64,000 nucleotides of DNA from a virus. Numbering within the stretch: the stretch's first letter is position 1; each line of letters begins with the position of its first letter. Below, in pieces: positions 20,001 to 27,891 of the stretch. Position numbers and translations under genes: made by a program. The notes beneath the pieces are model-generated. The model worked only from the letters and a program-made list of their open reading frames with translations, searched no databases and was not told where the DNA came from. The stretch lies in IMG/VR virus record IMGVR_UViG_3300044675_005263, positions 1 through 64,000 of that record. One strand, given 5' to 3'.

Positions 20001-23000
20001 TTCCCAGATAGCTGCGCCATCCTTAAGCTTTGCCAACTCTGCTGCGGAACCAATGAATGCTGGACGATTGCCCTTATCCCAATCTGAAGGACGGTTTACA
20101 GAAACCTTAGGGATTTCTACAGCTTCAAGATTTGGAGTGTAACCCTTTGAAGCTTCTTTTCTTAGTGCTGCAATTTCTGCGTTCTTGTCTTTGTAAGCTT
20201 GACCCTTCAAAGTTCCTGGTGCAATGCTTTCAATTCCTGGCTTATCGCCCTTAGCTGGAATGTTTGCTGGGTCTTCACCACGCAGGACGTCTATACCTGT
20301 CCCAACCTTCCAAGCCTTAACTTGTGATTCGTGTCCTGGATAGTATCCACGGATTTGAACTTTCTCTTCAGCTGGCTTTCCATCTGCACGATCAACCATA
20401 ACTGTGCCTGGAAGAACTTCTTCAATAACAAAAAACTCGCCTAACTCGTCGCCATCTTTTTTAAATGCAATGTCGCCTGGTTTTAAATCTTTTCCAACTG
20501 CATTTACAACGTGAAGAGTGTTTGCGGGGGTAAATGCTGGCTCTGTCTTTTCAACCTCTGGAGGTTGCCATGTAGCCTTACGACGCTCTAGCTCTTCTTT
20601 ATATTCTGCTAGTTTTGCCTCGTAGTCTGCTTTATCAGCTGGATTTTTAAAGTCCCAAACGTTGTTACCCTTTGAATCTACTCCTACTGGCTCTATAGCT
20701 CCAGATTCTTTCATATCTGGCTTGCTAAGTTCTTCGAGATCTCCCTTTGCTGGAGGTGTAGCTCCACGATAAATATCAAAAGTAATATCGTCTGCCCAAA
20801 GCTTTGTTCTTTGTTCCTTTGATCCTGGGTAGTATCCAGTAATCCAAGAAGAAGGTACGGATACTCCGTCTCTTCTCTTTGTAAACCCTGGTTCAATTTT
20901 AGTAATTGTGAAATAGTCATCAGCAGTTACATCGCCTGGTTGTAGCTCTGATGTGAGAGCAGAAATTTTTCTTGCTTCTACAAGCTTAGATTTAACTTTT
21001 GGGTCTCTTACTTCTGGAGTAGTAGGAGCTTCTTCTACAACTTCAGGAGTTGCAGTAGTCGTAGGAGTAGGCTCTTCTTTTTTCTTAGCCTTCTCATCTT
21101 CTTCTAGGAGCTTGTCTTCACGCTCACGCTTTTTGCGCTCCTTGATTTCTTTAACTCGACGTTTTCTGTACTCTTCTGCAGCTTCTTCAGGAGTTAGAAC
21201 TGTAGGAGGAGCTACACGAGGAGCTAGTTCCTCTGCAAGACGAGCATCCATTTCGTCATAGTAGTTGTTAACCATTGCAATAAGTTCTTCATCAGAAAGA
21301 CTCTTTAATTCTTTTCTATATTCGCTCATTGCTCGTTGGATATATGGACTTTCCATACGACGTAGGCCATAACCCCACTTCTGCACCATTAATTTACTAA
21401 TCATGTCACGTCTAGAACCGAAAGGACCAACGCTTTCGTCGTCTAATAGTTTACGCTTTAATTTATCAATAAGCTCTGGAAGAGTTAGCTTAGGTCCTTC
21501 TCCAGTCATTGCATCGTCTATTGCTTCTTGGATTACAGTTTCTTCTGAAACTGGCTCTCTATTTGTAACAGCATCAACACTAAAATCACTCTTAAGCTTT
21601 TCTAGGTCGTTTCTACCCTTTTCAATTATGTCTAGGCGAATAGCTTGCTCTTCGGAGTCTAGATTTTCTTCAGATAGATTTAATTTAGCGCCTTCAACTT
21701 TAAACTTTATATCTTTAAAGTCTTTGTAATACTTTGAAACATCACCTATAAGCTTCTCTGCTTTAGCTAGTTTTTCTTGTAGCTCAGCAATTTCTTCTGC
21801 TGGAGCAGTGCTATTAATAGCAAGCTCGATATTAGTTTTTTCTGTCTCTAGTGCCTTTAAAACATCTGCAACTCTTTTTTCAAATTTTTTATCAGACTCT
21901 TCGAAGTCCCCTACAAGATTACTCTTTCTACGGAATAGGTCACCTAAAGCATCTTGATCAAGAGTGCCTTCTGGATTATCCTTAATAACCCTTGATATTT
22001 CAGCATCTATCTCTGATACTCGATCCTCAATAGCTTTGTTGTCTGGTTCGACAGATACTTTAGCTTCTTCTTCTTTTTCTTTTAATAACTCGTCTTCTTC
22101 TAGTAATTGAGCTTCAAATTTTGCCTGATCAGCTACTAGTCGATCAAGGTTTGCTTCTAGCTCAGCTACTCTATCCTTGTCTCCATTAATTCTTGCGAGA
22201 GCAAGTTCTCTATTTGCATAGACAACACCGCTTGCATAATATTGACCAGGAGATAGGTCTCTATTCAGTTGATCACGAAGTTCTTGAGTAATTTCACTTA
22301 CTTTTGGCATATCTTCTTTACGGATATCTCCCATATTGGAGTCAAGCCACTCTGCTACTGCCCTTAGTTCCGGGCTTCCGTAGTAGTCATTAATTTCTTC
22401 TTCAAAGCCCTTATTAAACCAGCCGTCTGATCCAATTCCAAATATTGGATACCATTTTCCGACAGGAACATTCTTTTTTCCGCCTTTACCTGAACTGATA
22501 TAGAACGGTATGCGTACTCCATTGACGTTGATTAAAACCATAGGGCGACCACGAAGATTAAAGACTGGTGTCTCAATCTCTTGTCCATCTGGGCCAGTAA
22601 CCTTAATCATCTGGATGCCATCACGCTTTAAAATTTTATCGTTAAGTGAGGATGGCTCGGAAGGTGTTGGTGTTTCTGGCTGAGCAACATCTTCTACAGG
22701 TGTAGTGTCTTCAGGAGTTTCTGGTTTGGCAGTGTCTTCTGCTTGCTTTCCAGAATTTTTGTTATAGAAATCAAGTGCATCTTCAAAAGACTTAAATGAA
22801 TCTGGTGAGTCAAAGTCAGCGATTACTGACCAGTATGGCTCTGCACTTCCATCTTTACTATATGTTCCAACAATTCTGTCGCCGTTCTCGTTTTCAACAG
22901 CTTGCATGAAATAAACTTCGTTATACCCACGCTCTTCATCTTCTACCCAGCCGTCAGGTAGAGTCTCTGGTAGAGGTAAGAACTTGCCAAACTCTTCATC

Positions 23001-26000
23001 TTCTCTTTCTTTAAGAGACTTTTCTTTTGGTGATACTTCTTCAGGCTTATCAAAAAACTCTTCGCCAAATCCACTAGGCTCAACACCTAATTTATCCATC
23101 ATATCTCTGACAATTTTTGCTCTGTCATCGATAGTTGTGCGTGACCCATCTTCATTAAAATCTAAAGAATCGAAGAACTCTTGTTCTTCTCTAGTCATAA
23201 TACTGCGTGGGAATCTCTGACCGTTAAGTTCATTTTCTAGAACTGCTCTGAGAAGACTTCTAAGGAATTCAGGCGAGAGGTTTGGTGGACCTGAAGGTGG
23301 GGACGCTGGAGCTGCTTCTGGTAGTGGAGGAGTTTCAATTACTTCATCTTTAGAGTCAAGATCAATTGGTGGTTGTCCTTCTCGTGGGATGAGATCAAGC
23401 CCAAAATTATCTCTTAACTTACGAAGGAAGTCTCTAGCCTTTGCTTCATCCATGCCAGACTTTGTTTCAGCCTTGACTGCGTCATTCCACTCAAAACCAT
23501 TCTCATCTAAAAAGTCTTTTATACGCTGATCTTTAAGTGGGACCTTTTTACCAGAGCGTAGCTCAAGACGGTCTCCGTTAAGAAGATATTTTATCTGAGG
23601 AGCAATCTTTGCTTCTTCTTCTACCTTCTTATCTTTTTCAATCTGCTTATCAAGCTTTGCAATTTCCTTTGCAAGAGTTGCACGAATAGAGTCGATTGCT
23701 TTATTTTCAAAAACATCTGTTTCATCTAATTCTTCCTGTGCAGCCTTGAATTGCTCGTCCGCTGAGTTAAGGATATTTCTTAAGTTTTGATTTGTGCGTG
23801 CACCTTTTCTACCGTGCATGCCACGAATAAAGTCGTCTGGGTTCTCGAGAAGATCCATTGCATAACTAATACGACCTGCTGGGGTTGGCTCAAAGCCTTG
23901 CTCTCCAATATCAATTGCTTCTGCTTCACTACCAGACTCAAAGCCTTCCATCTGCTGATCTTGATAGTCAGACATAAGAGGGCTGTTAAATGTAGGGTCG
24001 TTATAGAGAGCAGCTAGTCTTGTAAAATCTTTATTCTTCTTAAGCATGTCGTGGAAGACAGTTTCTGAAACTTCATCATTCAACCACTCGTCGACTGTAT
24101 AGCCTTCTTTAAGAGGATCTTTGCCAGCCTTAGAGCCGATCTTCTCGTCTATTGGTGCTGGAGTCTTTGATTCAGGAAGTTCTGCTACAGGAGCTTCTTC
24201 CTCATCTTCAGCTGGCTGCTCTGGAAGATCAGCTGGGTCAATAATGTCTTGGGTTTCGTTGTAAGAATTAATAACATCTTCTGCAAGTTGACGAGCTTCT
24301 TTTTTATTTTTTGCAGGGTAGTTTTCTTCAGCGTCTACACCACCATCAGGACTGAATCGAGTTGCATCCGCAGACCAGTTGCCTGACTCATCTTTTCCAT
24401 ATGAGACAACTGTGTTATCACCCAAGTCGTGTTCCATACGACCTGTTTCTTTATTCTTCTTAAACTTTATTGGAGCCTTTTCCTCTACAGGATCGTATGC
24501 ACCATCTAACACTGCTCTGTTGACTTCGTCCATACCGTAGTCACGCAATTTAATTGCATCACGAAGAACTTCACTTGGAATCTGAACAGTCTGTACTTCA
24601 CTATTCTCATCTTCAACACCGAAAGGTGCAGATCCGTTTTCGTCAAAAAGATTCTTAACAGCGCCGTTATATGACTCGATTAGGTCGTCATCTGATAGAT
24701 CCGAGTTAGCAAGTTCAAGAGCTTGCTTACGCTCTTCTGGTGTAAGTTCTCTATCTTGTGGAGGTGTTGAGCCTTCTGGCCAATCAACAGGTCCATCTTT
24801 TGGAAGATATGGTGTGTAGTCACCGTTCTTTTGGAAGTCTGCTTTTTCTTCTTCTGTAAGCCCCTCAAGAAGTGCTGGAAGTTTAGATGGTTCTGCATCT
24901 TCAGTAATCTCTGGAATCTCTGCAACAGGAGTTTCTTCTTCTGCAGGTGCCTCTGTTTCTGGTTCTGGAGCCTTTGTTACTTCGTCAAATACTTCTCCGA
25001 GCTTCTTTGGCTCGCCAATCTTTCCTTCTCTATCTGCTTCACGTTGTGCAGATAGTGCATCCTCATTCTCCGTTGTACCAAGACGCTTATCGTATGCTTG
25101 TGCGAGTGCAAGTTCTGCGTCTCCACCCTTTTCATCAATTGCCTTAAGGATTGCCTCTGCTGGAACTTCTTGCTCTCCACCACGATCTTCTCCTTCTTCA
25201 GGGAACTGAAGACGGCCCAAACCTGTATCCATTGAGTCATCAAGTGCGTCAATGAGTTCATCGCCTTGGAACATGTTTGCAAGAGATGCAGGATCGTCAT
25301 ACTCTGAAACAGAACGATATGGAGCCTTTGGATCTGTTATCTCATATGTATTTTCTGGGACTTTGTATTTAAAATCTGATGGAGCTTTTGCAGTTTCTTG
25401 TTCTGGAAGACGTGCGATTTCTTCTTTCTTAAACTTATCTTGCTGATCTACAAGTGGAGTCTCATCCTCAGGAGTGTTGTCATCCTGTGTAATTCGTGCA
25501 AGAGGTGTGCGACCCTCTTCTTCATCTAGGAATCTCTGATCAGCTGCAATTCTTTGCTGTGCATCGTTCCAGTTCTGTGTATATGCAAAAGGAGTTCCGC
25601 CACGGCGTGAAACTGCATAGATAGGACGTGATGGATCCCAGAACTGCTTTCCTGAATCTGGATCTGTCTCTCCTTGCTTGTCAACTGCAGCATCGTCTAA
25701 GTCCTGCTCTGCTCTGCGCTTGTTTGTTTCTGAGAGATCTGCAAGAGCACGCTTGTTGTCGTCAAACTTAACTACATCGTAAGCTTGGTCTGTGTACTTA
25801 GTTGTTCCCTGCTTGCTACCCTTCTCATCTTTATCAAATGAGCTAGGGCTTTCCATAAATGTAAGGTCTGCTTCGTCAATGATTGGATCGCCCATATCAT
25901 CAGATGTTGAACCAGCTTTAGTAAAGCCATCTTTTCTTGATTCATCACTTGGAAGGAATGTTCCACCTCGTGCTTGACGAATTGGAATTGCAACAATACG

Positions 26001-26747
26001 ACCATCGTTGAGCTCTACGTCTGCAAGAGCAGGGCTGTAGATGTTCTGACCAACTGCACGACCTGTGAGAGCACTTGTGCTTCCATCACGGCGCTTTACC
26101 TTAATACCAAGACCACCAAACATCTCAACCCAACGGCCGATGCGATCACGGAGCTGGAGAGCAACACGAGCACGCTTTGCAGCAGCAGAGTTACCTCCAC
26201 CGTATGCTGCAGTGATTGCTTCTAGTGGGATGTGGCCTTGTGGGAGGTTCTCAAGGCGTGTAATTGCGTAAAGTTTTTCTGGAGAGTTAATTGGTGCGAG
26301 CATTGCAGATGCAAGAAGTGCTCTAGCAGTGTCGTCTGTGATGCGTGGATCATCTGTAACCCACTTAACCTGTGAGCGGATCATTGCAGATGCGGTCATG
26401 GAGTGTGCACGAGTTGATCGTGGGTGTGTAAGAGGTAGAAGATCGGTGTTGAATGCTGTGAGGCCAACTACCTTGTTGTGCTTTGCTAATGCAATGTAGT
26501 TTGAAAGCTCTGTAAGTGCTTGGTGCTTGCGAACTGAGAACGGAAGACCTTCAGATGAGTGAAGTGATCGAGAAACAACACGGAAAGCTGAACGGCGATT
26601 GACTCTACGAGTGTTGGTTGTAAATTCGTTTGCTGATTCGATCATCTGCAACGCTTCGTTGCGGATTAGGCGTGCCTGTTGACGAGTTGAGAAGATAGTA
26701 TCGCTCTGAGAAACAATATGAAGTTTTTTCTGACTCTTCTTAGACAT
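14004..26747 (-). CDS. Giant polyvalent protein: exonuclease, helicase, ArdC-like and zincin-like domains
   Basis: A single uninterrupted 4247-aa frame. Domains in order: basic helical N-terminus (1-240, with TDLLPLTHPRSTR); long acidic, Pro/Glu-rich and coiled-coil tracts (250-1900); two related modules ending GYYPG (about 1940 and 2090); DEDDh exonuclease (about 2250-2450: VYFDFETIG, AHNAEFDTNTF, HNAASDSE); UvrD/Fbh1-like SF1 helicase (about 3020-3625: LAGTGKTST, FFDEAQDIND, GDGNQSIYGWRG, VAVTRAKKE); ArdC-like ssDNA-binding domain with zincin (about 3675-3990, HELAHSTGH at 3872); C-terminal zincin resembling TIGR04338 metallohydrolases (about 4070-4247, HEIAHF at 4193, then DAHGVEY). Polyvalent proteins of this kind are thought to enter the cell with phage DNA. 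Location between portal and protease genes supports packaging in the head. Overlaps the preceding gene by 8 nt. Confidence 0.85.
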   Translation of the reverse strand: MSKKSQKKLHIVSQSDTIFSTRQQARLIRNEALQMIESANEFTTNTRRVNRRSAFRVVSRSLHSSEGLPFSVRKHQALTELSNYIALAKHNKVVGLTAFNTDLLPLTHPRSTRAHSMTASAMIRSQVKWVTDDPRITDDTARALLASAMLAPINSPEKLYAITRLENLPQGHIPLEAITAAYGGGNSAAAKRARVALQLRDRIGRWVEMFGGLGIKVKRRDGSTSALTGRAVGQNIYSPALADVELNDGRIVAIPIRQARGGTFLPSDESRKDGFTKAGSTSDDMGDPIIDEADLTFMESPSSFDKDEKGSKQGTTKYTDQAYDVVKFDDNKRALADLSETNKRRAEQDLDDAAVDKQGETDPDSGKQFWDPSRPIYAVSRRGGTPFAYTQNWNDAQQRIAADQRFLDEEEGRTPLARITQDDNTPEDETPLVDQQDKFKKEEIARLPEQETAKAPSDFKYKVPENTYEITDPKAPYRSVSEYDDPASLANMFQGDELIDALDDSMDTGLGRLQFPEEGEDRGGEQEVPAEAILKAIDEKGGDAELALAQAYDKRLGTTENEDALSAQREADREGKIGEPKKLGEVFDEVTKAPEPETEAPAEEETPVAEIPEITEDAEPSKLPALLEGLTEEEKADFQKNGDYTPYLPKDGPVDWPEGSTPPQDRELTPEERKQALELANSDLSDDDLIESYNGAVKNLFDENGSAPFGVEDENSEVQTVQIPSEVLRDAIKLRDYGMDEVNRAVLDGAYDPVEEKAPIKFKKNKETGRMEHDLGDNTVVSYGKDESGNWSADATRFSPDGGVDAEENYPAKNKKEARQLAEDVINSYNETQDIIDPADLPEQPAEDEEEAPVAELPESKTPAPIDEKIGSKAGKDPLKEGYTVDEWLNDEVSETVFHDMLKKNKDFTRLAALYNDPTFNSPLMSDYQDQQMEGFESGSEAEAIDIGEQGFEPTPAGRISYAMDLLENPDDFIRGMHGRKGARTNQNLRNILNSADEQFKAAQEELDETDVFENKAIDSIRATLAKEIAKLDKQIEKDKKVEEEAKIAPQIKYLLNGDRLELRSGKKVPLKDQRIKDFLDENGFEWNDAVKAETKSGMDEAKARDFLRKLRDNFGLDLIPREGQPPIDLDSKDEVIETPPLPEAAPASPPSGPPNLSPEFLRSLLRAVLENELNGQRFPRSIMTREEQEFFDSLDFNEDGSRTTIDDRAKIVRDMMDKLGVEPSGFGEEFFDKPEEVSPKEKSLKEREDEEFGKFLPLPETLPDGWVEDEERGYNEVYFMQAVENENGDRIVGTYSKDGSAEPYWSVIADFDSPDSFKSFEDALDFYNKNSGKQAEDTAKPETPEDTTPVEDVAQPETPTPSEPSSLNDKILKRDGIQMIKVTGPDGQEIETPVFNLRGRPMVLINVNGVRIPFYISSGKGGKKNVPVGKWYPIFGIGSDGWFNKGFEEEINDYYGSPELRAVAEWLDSNMGDIRKEDMPKVSEITQELRDQLNRDLSPGQYYASGVVYANRELALARINGDKDRVAELEANLDRLVADQAKFEAQLLEEDELLKEKEEEAKVSVEPDNKAIEDRVSEIDAEISRVIKDNPEGTLDQDALGDLFRRKSNLVGDFEESDKKFEKRVADVLKALETEKTNIELAINSTAPAEEIAELQEKLAKAEKLIGDVSKYYKDFKDIKFKVEGAKLNLSEENLDSEEQAIRLDIIEKGRNDLEKLKSDFSVDAVTNREPVSEETVIQEAIDDAMTGEGPKLTLPELIDKLKRKLLDDESVGPFGSRRDMISKLMVQKWGYGLRRMESPYIQRAMSEYRKELKSLSDEELIAMVNNYYDEMDARLAEELAPRVAPPTVLTPEEAAEEYRKRRVKEIKERKKREREDKLLEEDEKAKKKEEPTPTTTATPEVVEEAPTTPEVRDPKVKSKLVEARKISALTSELQPGDVTADDYFTITKIEPGFTKRRDGVSVPSSWITGYYPGSKEQRTKLWADDITFDIYRGATPPAKGDLEELSKPDMKESGAIEPVGVDSKGNNVWDFKNPADKADYEAKLAEYKEELERRKATWQPPEVEKTEPAFTPANTLHVVNAVGKDLKPGDIAFKKDGDELGEFFVIEEVLPGTVMVDRADGKPAEEKVQIRGYYPGHESQVKAWKVGTGIDVLRGEDPANIPAKGDKPGIESIAPGTLKGQAYKDKNAEIAALRKEASKGYTPNLEAVEIPKVSVNRPSDWDKGNRPAFIGSAAELAKLKDGAAIWEALKGKRVVYFDFETIGKGFDSDNPDQPIQVAAAVFENGEKVDEINLFINPGVPLDDYYYSQGKGKNKKPYLDKDGNRALNPERVIDNNGTKVDDAFLATQPGLEEQLRKFAELLGKDAILIAHNAEFDTNTFEKWAQKLGIDYNFSGVIDTLELARTFGNRYNDLEAVAKRYGIEKDPLFWHNAASDSEVLPEILEKLLKDAQPDNPQFSPEDRMSEFNAQRAKWLRDMADWKKQETDLAAAAALKDGLAGKPVPTDAESLTEKPESSFGPDGSTESADEHQFESIFGGTITNSWIEDDENTFIVDEGNAKVQDIRIGDFVPAKDGGYHEVIDLLQDPEDPNGTIVVRKIVASGNLYSTRVTKKNSPGIGWANGETLKGTLRRRNELAGKTPAEIRKLIEKPVAIDPVPTVKPKVSTPKGSKTVTTDELQSVVGEAIKTITSGSKTDASSEEAIKGLPVDDTVKSLVLEDRTDGSMFHLSASGVPLKVGDRVRGVKTGRMGEVKAFIGSYGTRGYKNYVKVKFDDAAKRENISAGALEIINPDDGGGFFKDPTPPSTGEPVNPNTTPKSLEEIYSTLETPEASEVVDREARTKAWKENEEKRMKYALDLNYRKVSPEALKELTEAVNSISVYGKGHRRSFIAFMPNLSTGEPLRREYTFLKPTKDDVKKYGKEEGDILVMSGPNNTDAIIKSDGTIIYNDNPAAPNWMFSVVSPDLYTAVENKDKVTFPLGENPNLEKMGMISLNQEFPEELTGSPDEGPDPEFISALSPLEPKIIKPTKQQQAVIDAVVDGKDVIVQALAGTGKTSTLKMAARAVAEKYPDKTILYIAFGKAVAAELNADPDRPSNMIARTNTQVAWHHAPTWMQQRSFKKDSIGLPSDVADHLGIGPVKVVEIKKDGEKVNATLSSREVVKSVRDAVTAFAQSADEKIMPKHFTDNFVDIPEVFIDYANRWWDDISSPKGKLTMNQSYPEKYVQLNGIDVTMSPDSETTNPDKVIPAADIIFFDEAQDINDVAGDWVRKQPIQKVFVGDGNQSIYGWRGAKDQLDTLEGAEKLQLTESFRFGPNIAAVANRFLAVAGKPEKVIGLSKNEGKIVEDLADMPDPDAVLVRTNGGAFKAMIEYLDQNKTVGISQSTKTRLEEAIETATWIMNGKKKDSKPSKYNAELGMYDSWEEIGLLIKDGKAREVKSLYDLINQNGIQNLRDILGRVVVEREETAESKAALAKYKPLTLDKVEDGSTGKIDSSVTYKIEGNDIVLTGFFKYNNEKLKEAGFKARKDKDGNWAKDRRLTIEDDLKKVDKLNQLKKILEGVIEPVKADVVITTAHQSKGAEYDSVRIYDDFWGPKDVKGSVDKELPAPEELRLAYVAVTRAKKEIYLGPLTWVYDHTSEEDEQVTPSSSTIEAMSNIETDPTPVTPEEFDNEVQETAKKIDPATQRIADAIIASLENGNVPWRKPWTGAGFLPTSVATGKVYEGSNVISLWAAQQANGWVDNRWLTYKQAEKLGGNIKRGEKATSIIHWAPKFKQVDQPDGTTKDVFIYTPPKIINVFNVEQAEGLDLPPLVTPDPIPVSDAERILLETFKDHPKINYGRQDSAYYMPINDNIYLPLREQFGSEQDLFETLVHELAHSTGHPSRVNRTELLENYGNHKASRGEEELIAEISVAIVAGRLGVEIDFGNITAYAQSWLRALKNDPTMIIKAAKQAQKAVDHMLGKQEEPAKVDEEGNPTEPVGEGVGSEGKTGDQIAEDAGLKPESTPEPNVGEQGRTGEEIAEDDIKPAGVKGGHSLSPREVYSLQVAQSDLDIKKVYAAEEVWTPQQQRPFKPPVAPKRADFSDSDSYKAAFKKYSKDYDDAYREMSRYVESPLGEKHLNGSAKGVKNYVEDIITADWFVEAFGDGGRMGRPPVSLITSKKAGGKYSYGFKDGVFFSTLKINSLLSRNEPSILHEIAHFATAISVAEGMDAHGVEYRMNYIYITDKVLGREAAEGLKESYRKANLNVG

Positions 26748-27891
26748 CGTCTTCTCCCTTTTTAGGCAATAAATCTGAATCTAAACTTTCATAACCTAGT
26801 GTTGCAAAATTAGATGCTCTTTTAAAAGGATTATCGCCACTGCGAACTCCACGAAGCCAAGATGCACGAACTGCATGCTCTGCTTCGTAACCAAATCCTG
26901 AAAACTCTGCTAAGGAAAGAATAGCGTGTTCTGGTGAGTCGTATTCTTCTTCAGGAAGGATCTCTACTGCTAGCTCTTGTTCAAATCTATATTCTTCTGC
27001 GATTTGTTGGAGCTCTTCTAGCGATTGGATGTCTCTTCCGAGTTTTTCTCCTTCGAGAACGCCAACATCAACGACGCCATCTGGGATAACTGCGAAACGA
27101 CACTTACCTTCGTCCTCGACTTCAAATTCGATGATTCTGCACGCCCCATTACCCATGTATAGAACACAGTTAGAGCATTTGACTCCGATACCTCTGACAT
27201 CATTTTCTGCTGGAGGTGTGTATCCTGCCCAGATTCCTGTTGCATCTTCGTTAAACTTTCCATACGTCTCAGCGATCTCAATGAGAGCATTAGCTAGGTC
27301 TGATTCTTCTGGAACTAATCCAGCAGAAGCAGTGATTGAGTTGTCCTTCTTTGTTGAGCGAGGATGCTTTGCTGGGAGCAAGTCATTATCTGACTTGTAA
27401 GCTGAGTTCGCTGGCTTACCAGACTTAAGCAACTTGAGGAACGCATTAACACGAGCCATTGCCCAACCGTTGCGAGTCATTCCGGGGCGATGCGATACCG
27501 AGTATGCACCTGCACCACGGCGATAGACCGCCTTGAGCATTCCTAGAGTTGCACGACGGCCTTCTCTAGCTTTCTCGTTGTGAGTTTCTACTTTATCTTT
27601 AAGAGACTTTTCGACTGCTTTAGAAAAAACTACTTTGCGAGAACCTGATGCAGATCCTTTTTTATTTTTGCTAGAACCTTTAATTTGATCTTTCTTAGGA
27701 GCTGGAGTTTGAGAGATAGTGCGCTTTTTCTTTGCTGCAAACTCTGAATCATCTGAAGCATCAACAGGCACACAGTTGGGGACCATTTTTCCGTTCTTTT
27801 CTTTCATCCCAACTTGCTTGTAGCCTTCCCAACACGGATCTCCCGCTGAAACAAGTGAAGTAACTACATTGTCAATTGGCTGATCAGACAT
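26740..27891 (-). CDS. Portal-adjacent protein with Cys cluster, unknown function
   Basis: Start chosen at the ATG at 27891, which overlaps the portal stop by 8 nt; further upstream in-frame codons lie inside the portal gene. 383 aa. Residues near 20-45 contain DPCWEGYKQVGMKEKNGK and PNCVP, a motif recurrent in phage proteins near the portal. The central basic helical domain has RRGAGAYSVSHRPGMTRNGW and DNDLLPAKHPRSTK; the latter echoes TDLLPLTHPRSTR in the giant protein. A C-terminal cluster CSNCVLYMGNGAC...GKC may bind metal. Possibly injected or scaffold-linked. Confidence 0.6.
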   Translation of the reverse strand: MSDQPIDNVVTSLVSAGDPCWEGYKQVGMKEKNGKMVPNCVPVDASDDSEFAAKKKRTISQTPAPKKDQIKGSSKNKKGSASGSRKVVFSKAVEKSLKDKVETHNEKAREGRRATLGMLKAVYRRGAGAYSVSHRPGMTRNGWAMARVNAFLKLLKSGKPANSAYKSDNDLLPAKHPRSTKKDNSITASAGLVPEESDLANALIEIAETYGKFNEDATGIWAGYTPPAENDVRGIGVKCSNCVLYMGNGACRIIEFEVEDEGKCRFAVIPDGVVDVGVLEGEKLGRDIQSLEELQQIAEEYRFEQELAVEILPEEEYDSPEHAILSLAEFSGFGYEAEHAVRASWLRGVRSGDNPFKRASNFATLGYESLDSDLLPKKGEDDV

